Assembly (NCBI GenBank): GCA_965206355.1
Contig: OZ242212.1
Coordinates: 992,001-1,056,000, forward strand
Source of the DNA: Spongiihabitans sp965206355
GTDB taxonomy: Bacteria > Pseudomonadota > Gammaproteobacteria > Arenicellales > Poriferihabitantaceae
Direction: 5' to 3'
DNA: 64,000 bases
Part shown: positions 1 through 9,600 of the stretch, in pieces
How the letters are laid out: each line of letters opens with the position of its first letter
Position numbering within the stretch: the stretch's first letter is position 1
Position numbers and translations under genes: made by a program
The notes under the pieces: model-generated
Told to the model about the DNA's origin: nothing
The model's database searches: none
What the model saw: only the letters and a program-made list of their open reading frames with translations

Positions 1-2
1 TA

Positions 3-2603
3 CAGGGAAAAACACAAAAACCCGCCAAAGGTGACCAAAGCGAGGAAGCGTTTAAAGCCGATATTGGCGGTGTTTATAAAGCCATTAAAGGTAATAAATG
101 CCGAACTTTGGGCGAATATTTATACAAAAAAGATAACGGAGAAGTTAAGCGCAATCGCTCGCATGCAGGTGGACATCTGCGTACAGAGCGTGCGATGTAT
201 CAGAATGAGTTAGAACAAATCTGGCAAAAGCAAAAATGTTATTTCAGCCACCTGCCCGATGATTTTATGGCGGACAACAAAGGCGTTAAAGAGATTATAT
301 TTTATCAACGCCCACTCAAACTCAAAAAAGATCGTGTGGAAAAATGTTCATTGGAACCTAAAAGTTATCGCGCCAATATGGCGCGCTTAGAAGTGCAAAA
401 ATTTCGGTATTTGCAAGATATTAATAATCTGAAATATTTTGAAAGGCATAGTGAACAATGGCTAGATTTATGCGAGGATCAAAAAGATCACTTAAGAATC
501 TATTTTGAGCATAATGCAAAAATCACCGTTACCAATCTTAAACAAAAGTTGGATTTGGATAAACCTACAAAAATAAATTTAGAAACTAAAAATCTGAAAG
601 GCAACATCACCGCCTGTGAAATTCGCGCTGTCATTGAAAGTCAGTGGGACGAAATGAGTGATGACAAGCAGAAATCCTTGTTTGAGGATTTATTTACCAT
701 CAAGAAAAAATCTGCCCTCAAAAAACGCCTCATTACCCATTGGGGTTTTGACATACAAACAGCAATTAAACTGTGCTTGCTGGAATTTGAACCATCGCAT
801 TCTAACCATTCCTTAAAAGCGATTAACAAACTATTGCCTTTTTTAGAGCAAGGCATGGTGTACTCCGATGCCAGGCAGGCGGCGGGTTATGATTATGAAG
901 TAGAGGGAATCGAAGTGCAAAACAAACTATCCGCGCCGCCTGAAACTGCGAATCCCATCGTCAACAAAGGATTGCATGAGTTGAGACGCGTGGTCAATGC
1001 CATTATCAAACAATACGGCAAGCCTGATATTGTCCGCATTGAAATGGCGCGTGATTTGGAAATGAATACCACGCGTTACAAGGAAAACGAGAAGCGACAA
1101 GCTAAAAATAAAAAAGAAAATGAAGATGCGGTGACAAAATATCAAGAGCAAAACCTGGGGAAATATCCAAGTTATGACGACAAAATAAAATATAGACTAT
1201 GGAAGGAACAAAAAGAGTGCTGTGCGTATAGTAATAGAAATATACCGCAGGTACAGGTATTTAGTGCCGACACCGAAATAGATCATATTCTGCCATTTGC
1301 AAAATCGCTTGATGATTCCTATATGAACAAAGTGCTTTGTTTTACATCAGAAAACCGAGATAAATCTGATAGAACCCCATTTGATGCTTGGAGTGGCAAT
1401 AAAGAGAAATGGAATCAAATCACCCAGGCAGTTGATCGTTGGGACAAATCGTTACAGTCCAAAATTGATCGTTTTTACCAAAAGGAATCCGATACTAATT
1501 GGAATGATGCCGACTTTGCTGGTAGTCAGCTGACAGACACCCGTTATATCTCCAAACTGGCACGCGATTATGTGTGTCAATTAGGTTGCGATGTTAATGT
1601 GACCAAAGGTGCTGTGGTTAGTCAAATTCGCCACCAATGGGGTTTTAACAGTTTGTTAGGTGAGACCGACAAAAAAGAACGTACCGACCATCGTCACCAT
1701 GCCATTGATGCGGTAGTAATTGCCAGCACATCGCGTAGTTTATACACCAAAGCGGTTACACAGATTCAACAAAACAAACTTAAAATTAATCCGCCCTACG
1801 CGCGCATCAGAGATGACTTGGAGGAAAAACTAAAAGACATCATTGTTTCGCATACGCCACAACGAAAACTCTCCGGCAGTTTGCATGAGGAGACAGGAGC
1901 AAATTATATTGAAAAACATAGGGGATTGGTTTACAGAAAATCTCTTAATGACCCGAAATTGAATCCTTCAAAAATTGTTGATGAATCCGTCAAAAAGATT
2001 ATTTTAGAACACATTTCAAAATATAACACCGCCAAAGAAGCCTTTGCTGCGGGGATAGTTGTTTATCACAAGGACGGCAAAACACCGATTAAGCGCGTGC
2101 GCGTTTCGCAGTCTGATATTAAAACCACAAAAAACAAAACAGCGCAAGATATCCTGGCACAAAAGAAATTCGCTGTGAAAGACAAATCTGGAAAAGTGTT
2201 TAAGTACATGTCGTATGGTAATATCCACCATGTGGAGATTATTAAAAATAATGAAACTGGCAAAACCAAAGGTGAATTTGTAACCATGATGGCCGCTTCC
2301 CATCGCGCAAAAGGCATCAATATACCCAAACAACCCATCATAAAAACCGACCATGGTGAAGGTTGGGAGTTTATTATGGCATTGCATATTAACGATATGG
2401 TGAGTGTTGAAAAAAGTGATGGGAAACGGGCGTTTTATCGGGTGCAAAAATTAAATCCAACCTTAATGTTAAGACTTGCCACCGCAGCTACTTTAACCAA
2501 AAAAGAGGAAGAGATTCATATTAGCATTAACAAGGATAATTTCAAAAAACACGAAATTCAATTGCATCGTGTCAATGCCATCGGGCACTTTATCAATGAT
2601 TAA
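3..2603 (+). CDS. cas9: Cas9, type II-C CRISPR effector nuclease (5' end outside window)
   Basis: RNA-guided DNA endonuclease. The frame is open from the first complete codon, so about 866 residues are visible. Type II-C Cas9 is usually 1000-1100 residues, so about 200 N-terminal residues (RuvC-I, bridge helix) should lie outside. RuvC-II is seen as PDIVRIEMARDL near visible residue 340. The HNH core is DTEIDHILPF, with its catalytic His near residue 428, followed by SENRDKSDRTP. RuvC-III is TDHRHHAIDAVVIA near residue 561. The remaining roughly 270 residues should be the PAM-interacting region. All visible catalytic residues look intact. The stop overlaps the cas1 start by 8 bp, so cas9-cas1-cas2 form one operon. 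An internal ATG at 108 is not the start, because homologous sequence continues upstream of it. Confidence 0.96.
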   Translation, partial: QGKTQKPAKGDQSEEAFKADIGGVYKAIKGNKCRTLGEYLYKKDNGEVKRNRSHAGGHLRTERAMYQNELEQIWQKQKCYFSHLPDDFMADNKGVKEIIFYQRPLKLKKDRVEKCSLEPKSYRANMARLEVQKFRYLQDINNLKYFERHSEQWLDLCEDQKDHLRIYFEHNAKITVTNLKQKLDLDKPTKINLETKNLKGNITACEIRAVIESQWDEMSDDKQKSLFEDLFTIKKKSALKKRLITHWGFDIQTAIKLCLLEFEPSHSNHSLKAINKLLPFLEQGMVYSDARQAAGYDYEVEGIEVQNKLSAPPETANPIVNKGLHELRRVVNAIIKQYGKPDIVRIEMARDLEMNTTRYKENEKRQAKNKKENEDAVTKYQEQNLGKYPSYDDKIKYRLWKEQKECCAYSNRNIPQVQVFSADTEIDHILPFAKSLDDSYMNKVLCFTSENRDKSDRTPFDAWSGNKEKWNQITQAVDRWDKSLQSKIDRFYQKESDTNWNDADFAGSQLTDTRYISKLARDYVCQLGCDVNVTKGAVVSQIRHQWGFNSLLGETDKKERTDHRHHAIDAVVIASTSRSLYTKAVTQIQQNKLKINPPYARIRDDLEEKLKDIIVSHTPQRKLSGSLHEETGANYIEKHRGLVYRKSLNDPKLNPSKIVDESVKKIILEHISKYNTAKEAFAAGIVVYHKDGKTPIKRVRVSQSDIKTTKNKTAQDILAQKKFAVKDKSGKVFKYMSYGNIHHVEIIKNNETGKTKGEFVTMMAASHRAKGINIPKQPIIKTDHGEGWEFIMALHINDMVSVEKSDGKRAFYRVQKLNPTLMLRLATAATLTKKEEEIHISINKDNFKKHEIQLHRVNAIGHFIND

Positions 2604-3492
2604 GCGCATTGTGGATATATCCGATCAAGCCTATCTCCACACCAAGCATCAGCAGTTATTGATTGACAAACAGGGGGAGACCGTAGGACAAATTTCCATT
2701 GAGGATTTGGGGGTGCTGATTTTACAACATCCCGCTATTATCATCACCCAAAGAGTCATTATTGCTTGTCAGCAGAATAATGTTGCGGTTGTATTCTGCG
2801 ATGAAAGACATTTACCCTATTCGGTAATTCTCCCAGTTAGCGATGGACATACTTTACATCAAAAAGTAATGCGTTCGCAGGTAAGTGTAAAGCAGCCTGT
2901 AACAAAACGAATTTGGAAACAAGTCGTACAACAGAAAATTATAGAACAACAAAAGACGCTATCTCTGGCGGGCACGGACACCGCCGTACTTGGTCGATTG
3001 GCCGCAAAAGTTAAATCTGGAGATGTGGCAAATCACGAAGCACAAGCGGCACAACATTACTGGCCTCGTTTATTTGGAAAGTCATTTAGAAGGGACTACG
3101 AAGCGGCCGGGGTGAATGCACTACTTAACTATGGATATGCGGTTGTACGGGCATTAGTTGCCCGCGCTGTCGTTGCGGGTGGACTCCATCCCGCGATCGG
3201 CATCCATCATCACAATCAATACAATGCGCTATGTCTTGCGGATGATTTAATGGAGCCGTTTCGCCCCTGGATGGATTGGCTGGTCTATCAAATCTGGACG
3301 GAAAATCAAAAAGTGCAAATTGACAAGGATACGAAGCGCAACATATTGGCACTGTTAGGCGATCCCGTACAGATGAACAAGAAAAGAATGCCAATGATGG
3401 TGGCTTGTCACTATCTTGTTGCTGATTTCAAACGCTGTTTGGACGGAACATTAGAAAGCATCAAATACCCGGCATTGATAAGCAGAGCTTAA
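2596..3492 (+). CDS. cas1: Cas1, CRISPR spacer integrase
   Basis: Metal-dependent integrase that works with Cas2 to insert new spacers. The 298-residue protein starts MIKRIVDIS, typical of type II Cas1. IEDLGVLILQHPAIIITQ lies near the N-terminus, and GIHHHNQYNALCLADDLMEPFRPWMD in the C-terminal half carries the conserved His and Asp metal ligands. I chose the ATG at 2596 because homologues begin MIKR; an upstream in-frame start at 2569 would add nine unrelated residues. The start lies inside the end of cas9 and cas2 follows within a few bases, which supports translational coupling. No damage is seen. Confidence 0.95.
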   Translation: MIKRIVDISDQAYLHTKHQQLLIDKQGETVGQISIEDLGVLILQHPAIIITQRVIIACQQNNVAVVFCDERHLPYSVILPVSDGHTLHQKVMRSQVSVKQPVTKRIWKQVVQQKIIEQQKTLSLAGTDTAVLGRLAAKVKSGDVANHEAQAAQHYWPRLFGKSFRRDYEAAGVNALLNYGYAVVRALVARAVVAGGLHPAIGIHHHNQYNALCLADDLMEPFRPWMDWLVYQIWTENQKVQIDKDTKRNILALLGDPVQMNKKRMPMMVACHYLVADFKRCLDGTLESIKYPALISRA

Positions 3493-3494
3493 AA

Positions 3495-3824
3495 GTGAGC
3501 TTTGGAGGCTTAAAAAGCATGTGGGTTATTGTGTTGTTTGATTTGCCAACAGACACCAAACAAGCCCGCAGACAGTACACTCTGTTTAGGAAAAAGCTCC
3601 TGAATGATGGTTTTGGAATGATGCAATACTCGGTGTACTATCGGCATTGTGCCAGCAACGAGAATGCACACGTTCATGCAAAACGAGTAAAATCAGTCTT
3701 GCCACCAGAAGGAGAAGTACAAATCATTAAAATAACCGACAAACAATTTGGCAAAATTGAGGTTTACTATGGAAAAAAGCGCAAGCCAACCGAAAGAGCT
3801 CCAGTACAATTGGAACTTTTCTGA
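3495..3824 (+). CDS. cas2: Cas2, CRISPR adaptation protein
   Basis: Small ferredoxin-like partner of Cas1 in spacer acquisition. MWVIVLFDLPTDTKQARRQY is the characteristic first beta strand with its conserved Asp. Length is 109 residues from the GTG at 3495, or 101 from the ATG at 3519. The ATG is preceded by GGAGG about ten bases upstream and the protein would then begin MWVIVLFDLP, so 3519 may be the true start. The end overlaps a 12-bp inverted repeat at 3809-3839, and the CRISPR array begins about 50 bases after the stop. Confidence 0.93.
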   Translation: MSFGGLKSMWVIVLFDLPTDTKQARRQYTLFRKKLLNDGFGMMQYSVYYRHCASNENAHVHAKRVKSVLPPEGEVQIIKITDKQFGKIEVYYGKKRKPTERAPVQLELF

Positions 3825-3839
3825 AAGAAAAGTTCCAAT
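3809..3839. terminator. Perfect 12-bp hairpin over the cas2 stop codon
   Basis: ATTGGAACTTTT (3809-3820) and AAAAGTTCCAAT (3828-3839) are perfect complements around a 7-base loop that contains the cas2 TGA. No T-run follows on the plus strand. It could end the cas transcript, or stop minus-strand transcripts leaving the array from running into cas2. Confidence 0.5.
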
Positions 3840-3873
3840 ATACCCAGATAATTCAAACAGTTACATCGCAGAC

Positions 3874-6349
3874 AGTATAACCGACCAAGGTCTATCTGCA
3901 AATCACAACGTCTCGGTCTCGGGCTTGTCTCGCTCATTAGTATAACCGACCAAGGTCTATCTGCAAATCACAACTGTTGTATTTGCCTGAAACACAGCTT
4001 GTGAAGTATAACCGACCAAGGTCTATCTGCAAATCACAACCCCAGCAAAGGCTGGCGGCGGGCCAATACCAGTATAACCGACCAAGGTCTATCTGCAAAT
4101 CACAACGAATACCCCTACCCAACCCACTACTATTAAAGTATAACCGACCAAGGTCTATCTGCAAATCACAACACCACCGTGCCCACAGCCAAGCGTTGTT
4201 GAAGTATAACCGACCAAGGTCTATCTGCAAATCACAACCAGTGGACGAAGATGGCGATGCTGGCGAGGAGTATAACCGACCAAGGTCTATCTGCAAATCA
4301 CAACGCAATGCTAGCGACTTGTTGCAGGCGAAAGAGTATAACCGACCAAGGTCTATCTGCAAATCACAACAGGATTGGCGCACTGGCTCTATTGGCCAGT
4401 AGTATAACCGACCAAGGTCTATCTGCAAATCACAACGTAATTCGGTACGCGAAAGTATCGGTTCCAGTATAACCGACCAAGGTCTATCTGCAAATCACAA
4501 CCCTGGCGTGGTGCTTAAACTGACGACGACGAGTATAACCGACCAAGGTCTATCTGCAAATCACAACAGATTTTTTCGATCCTCCTGCCGCTCAATAAGT
4601 ATAACCGACCAAGGTCTATCTGCAAATCACAACACTTTTGGCGTAGTACTCATAGCTTTCCCTGAGTATAACCGACCAAGGTCTATCTGCAAATCACAAC
4701 ACTGATCGGTGGGTGGGCTGGTAATGAACAAGTATAACCGACCAAGGTCTATCTGCAAATCACAACGAAGGAATCATGGACGCGGTTGTGTTCGTGAGTA
4801 TAACCGACCAAGGTCTATCTGCAAATCACAACATGTCGCCGGCTGCTTTCCCAGAATATTGTAGTATAACCGACCAAGGTCTATCTGCAAATCACAACGG
4901 CGACGACGAACGAAATCAAGGACAAGTGAGTATAACCGACCAAGGTCTATCTGCAAATCACAACCCCATCATGCGACTAATGATTTCATCGCGAGTATAA
5001 CCGACCAAGGTCTATCTGCAAATCACAACATATGAGGCCTATTCCTCCTCCGCCGATTAAAGTATAACCGACCAAGGTCTATCTGCAAATCACAACCGGT
5101 ATTTGATTGGCACCGATCTCCAGTGTAGTATAACCGACCAAGGTCTATCTGCAAATCACAACCTTGCAGCCAATGCAACGCGATTCATCAATAGTATAAC
5201 CGACCAAGGTCTATCTGCAAATCACAACATAGACGCTGGTTTCAACGAAACCGATTTGAGTATAACCGACCAAGGTCTATCTGCAAATCACAACCAGAAA
5301 TTCATTGGCTCGTCTGATCTATCGAGTATAACCGACCAAGGTCTATCTGCAAATCACAACCATCTCTGCTATTATACCATACACTGCTATAGTATAACCG
5401 ACCAAGGTCTATCTGCAAATCACAACCGTACGACGTTTTGCCCGCGCCGCCTTCCGAGTATAACCGACCAAGGTCTATCTGCAAATCACAACGTACGCCG
5501 ATGTGCTTGTTTGTCGGTACACAGTATAACCGACCAAGGTCTATCTGCAAATCACAACTGCCGCACTCAAATGGACGGCGGCGGTTTTAGTATAACCGAC
5601 CAAGGTCTATCTGCAAATCACAACGCCAGTTTAAGCATTGTGCTCTCCTAATAAGTATAACCGACCAAGGTCTATCTGCAAATCACAACGGTATCTCCTC
5701 GGGCCACGCCCGCGTTGTTAGTATAACCGACCAAGGTCTATCTGCAAATCACAACCCACGAAGTGGTAGCCATGCAGTGGCCACCAGTATAACCGACCAA
5801 GGTCTATCTGCAAATCACAACTGCCGTTATCGGTCAAATCGTTTGGCGGGGAGTATAACCGACCAAGGTCTATCTGCAAATCACAACTCATAACAACTAA
5901 TAGCAAAGGCAAGGGTAAGTATAACCGACCAAGGTCTATCTGCAAATCACAACATGAGGCTGGTTGGGTTTTTTTGTTGTTTGAGTATAACCGACCAAGG
6001 TCTATCTGCAAATCACAACGGACGGAGGATAAAAAACGCCGGGTGATTGAGTATAACCGACCAAGGTCTATCTGCAAATCACAACTGCGACACAGGGACT
6101 TTCTTGATACATGATAGTATAACCGACCAAGGTCTATCTGCAAATCACAACACAGCGAAGACGATGCACGTTGCGATTTTTAGTATAACCGACCAAGGTC
6201 TATCTGCAAATCACAACACAGCGAAGACGATGCACGTTGCGATTTTTAGTATAACCGACCAAGGTCTATCTGCAAATCACAACGTATCATGTGTTTTGCT
6301 CGTTATTTGCCAGAGTATAACCGACCAAGGTCTATCTGCAAATCACAAC
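3874..6349 (-). CRISPR. CRISPR array, 38 repeats of 36 bp and 37 spacers
   Basis: The plus-strand repeat begins AGTATAACCGACC and ends TGCAAATCACAAC. I found 38 copies and saw no variant among them. Spacers are mostly 30 bp, with a few of 29 or 31. Spacers 35 (6152-6181) and 36 (6218-6247) are identical. On the minus strand the repeat begins GTTGTGATTTGC, like the GTTGTA start of known II-C repeats, so mature crRNAs are probably read from the minus strand, opposite to the cas genes. No degenerate terminal repeat marks a trailer. No spacer obviously matches another part of this window by eye. Confidence 0.98.
3874..6349 (-). promoter_or_regulatory. Sigma70-like promoter inside every CRISPR repeat
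   Basis: On the minus strand each repeat contains TTTGCA (4 of 6 to TTGACA), exactly 17 bp, then TATACT (5 of 6 to TATAAT) as its last six bases. In plus coordinates the -35 is repeat positions 24-29 and the -10 is positions 1-6. Predicted starts fall about 7 bases into the spacer to the left, giving short spacer-repeat transcripts. A comparable arrangement, with a promoter in each repeat, is known for Neisseria meningitidis type II-C arrays. Promoter activity here is inferred from sequence only. Confidence 0.6.
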
Positions 6350-6462
6350 TCGACCTCAACAACCTAGTGGATCAATTTCTGCGCACCGGTTTGTAGTAAT
6401 TCGCTCAATAGATTAATGCTTGTTTCTCGACTTGACAGTTCAATAATGTGATTCTTTCTCAA
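6350..6462 (-). pseudogene. N-terminal remnant of a mutator/IS256-like transposase
   Basis: From a TTG at 6460-6462 the minus strand encodes about 37 codons containing ELSSRETSINLLSELLQTG and then AQKLIH, a stop, and VVEVE. This resembles the N-terminus of IS256-family transposases (pattern LLxELLxxGAQxLIxxAVExE). A nonsense codon interrupts it and the frame runs straight into the last CRISPR repeat, so the rest is lost. No complete inverted terminal repeat was identified. The remainder of 6463-6647 shows nothing I recognise. Confidence 0.5.
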
Positions 6463-6647
6463 TAGTGGCGCACCTCTTTGGTTGTTTGATAACTTCCAAT
6501 CAACCAGATACGCCGCTTTCTTTCAACCTCTAAACATCAGATTCGGTTATGACTCAGGGGTGGGGGATTGTCATGGTTTGAAAATAAAATTACGAATTAC
6601 GATGTTGGGGAATTGTGACACCGAAAACATCGCGTTATCGTTTAACG

Positions 6648-9600
6648 CTATGCCAATTTTTTGTCCTGCCCGAATCCTCCACCTCCCGGTGTTTCAATCA
6701 CCACCACATCACCGGCTTTTAGCGCAATCTGATCGGTGCCGCATAATTGTGTTATGCTTTGGTCTGCATGCTCCACATAGTTATTGCCGACTTTACCGTT
6801 ACCCCCTCCATTCAAACCATAAGGCGGTACTTTTCGATGTCCTGAAATGATATTCGCCAGCATGGGTTCAAGAAACCTGACTTTCCGAATAACACCATCA
6901 CCACCGCGATGCTCGCCTGCGCCGCCTGAATGTTTGCGAATCTCAAATGAATCTAAAATGATGGGGAATCGCCATTCCAGAACTTCCGGATCGGTCAAAC
7001 GTGAATTGGTCATGTGTGAATGCACGGCATCGGTGCCGGGTTGTTGGCTGGTCGCTCCGGTTCCTCCACATATTGTTTCGTAATACTGATGCTGGTCATT
7101 GCCCCAGATAAAATTATTCATGGTGCCTTGAGAAGCGGCAACCGCTTTGAGCGCACCAAATAAAGTATCCACCAGATATTGCGAGGTTTCAACATTACCA
7201 GCAATGACGGCTGCCGGGTACTGCGGGCTGATCATGGAATGCGCTGGAATGATAATATCCATCGGCTTCAAGCAGCCCTCATTCAACGGGATATTGTCCT
7301 TCACCAGACACCGAAAAACATACAATACCGCAGCTCGCACCACCGCGGTCGGAGCATTGAAGTTGCCCGGATGTTGGGCACTGGTGCCACTGAAATCAAC
7401 GATGGCTTTGCGCTTGCTTTGATCGACTTTTATGGAGACTACAATCTGGTGACCATCATCCATTTTGTAGGTAAACGCACCGTCATCTAATACCCCCAAC
7501 ACCCGCCGCACCGATTCTTCAGCATTGTCTTGAACGTGTTTCATATAAGCATGAACCGTTGCCACACCATAATGATTGGTCAATTTAATCAGTTCCCTGG
7601 CGCCTTTTTCGCACGCTGCCAATTGTGCTTTGAAGTCAGCAATGTTCATTTCAGGATTGCGGGCAGGCCAGTCACCACGAGTTAGCAGTTGATATATCTC
7701 CTGTTCACGAAAATGATCATTTTCAACCAGTTTGATGTTATCAATGACCACGCCTTCTTCCTCAATGCTGCTCGAATCAGCCGGCGCCGAACCCGGGGTC
7801 GTACCACCAATATCGGCATGATGTCCACGGGCAGCCACATAAAACAAAATACTGCGATCCGCCGCAAAGACCGGTTTGATGATGGTGATATCGGGTAAGT
7901 GGGTGCCACCGTTATAGGGTGCATTGAGGATATACGCATCACCCGGCGCAATATCGCTACGTTCTCGTATTACCGTCTTAATGCTTTCTCCCATCGAGCC
8001 GAGATGCACCGGCATGTGGGGTGCATTGGCGACCAGTGCAGCCGATGGATCGAAAATCGCACAGGAAAAATCCAATCTTTCCTTGATGTTTACCGATGCC
8101 GCCGTGTTCTCCAGTACCGATCCCATCTGTTCGGCGATGGACATAAATAAATTATTAAATATTTCCAGCATCACCGGATCGACTTCAGTGCCAATCGTCT
8201 TAACCTGCTTGCGTTGCTGATAACGCTCCAGCACAAGATTGTTGTCTTTTGTTAGTGTCGCACGCCAACCCGGCTCAACCACGATAGTCGCGGTCGGGTC
8301 AAGCACCACCGCCGGACCGTTGACTGCTTGATTGACCGCTAACGATTGTCGATAGAAAAATGGCGTATCCTGCCACACCTCTTCCATATAACATGGCTGG
8401 ATGGCATCAGCTTGGATAGACTCGCCTCTGCCAGTGGGTGGTGTTAGCGGATTCCCCGTTGTCAAGGGTCTGCCAACCTGCTGAGTCGTGTTATTGGCGG
8501 TGGTCGAAAATTTGGCGGCAGAAACAACCTCAACCGCAATAGATTCGACAATCATTGCCTTGTCCGCACAAATAAATCCAAAACGCATTTGATGCAAGCT
8601 CTCAAATTGAGTGATAATGTCTTTGAATTCGCCATACGGCACAACCAAAGCAGTATCCGAACCCTGATAACGAATGTGTAACAGGCGTTTGCACGATACA
8701 TCGGTACCGTCATCCCCCTGTCGTCGCAATGCCTGTCTGCCTTGCTCCTGCAACCTACCCAGTTTTTCCGCTAAATCGACAAGCCCTACTTCACTCAATG
8801 GCGATTCGACCGCCTGTTGGCGATCGACCACCGTATCCGCCAACCCCATACCATAGGCGGACAATACCCCAGCAAATGGATGGACAATAATGCGCTTCAT
8901 CGCCAATGCATCTGCCACCAAACAGGCATGCTGACCACCTGCTCCACCGAAGCAACACAACGTATATTCAGAAACATCATAACCACGCTGCACCGAAATT
9001 TTCTTGATTGCATTCGCCATATTTTCCACAGCAATGCTCAAAAACCCGGCGGCCACCGCTTCTGCGGTACGCCGCTCGCCGCTCACCCGCTCAATGTGTT
9101 CGGCAAGTTCATTAAAATTTGTTACCACCGTGTCTTTGTCCAACGCCTGATCGGCATTCTCTCCAAACACCTTGGGAAATAACTGCGGTTGCAATTTTCC
9201 GAGCATGACATTGCAATCCGTAATTGCCAATGGCCCGCCATTTCGATAACAACAGGGTCCCGGGTTGGCAGCAGCGGAATCCGGACCGACACGAAAACGC
9301 GAGCCATCAAAATGCAATATCGAACCCCCACCAGCAGCAACCGTATGAATCAACATCATCGGCGCACGCAATCGCACACCGGCGATCTGCGTTTCAAACG
9401 TCCGCTCAAATTCACCGTTATAATGGCTGACATCGGTAGATGTGCCGCCCATATCAAAACCAATGATGCGATTAAATCCAGCCGCTTCACAAACTCGTGC
9501 CATACCGACCACGCCACCGGCTGGCCCGGACAAAATGGCATCTTTACCCTGAAAGAAGCGGGCATCGGTCAAACCGCCATTGGAACGCATAAACATCAAC

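Noticed and set aside
3937..6367. Several long frames with the repeated peptide ITDQGLSANHN or its reverse-strand counterpart CDLQIDLGRLY, resembling a repeat protein
   Set aside because: They are translations of the CRISPR repeats in both directions. The 66-bp period is a multiple of three, which keeps frames open by chance; there is no start signal or conserved spacer coding.
6482..6850. 122-codon plus-strand frame starting MFDNFQST
   Set aside because: Its second half lies antisense over the end of the 5-oxoprolinase gene, composition is unlike a protein, and no ribosome binding site is present.
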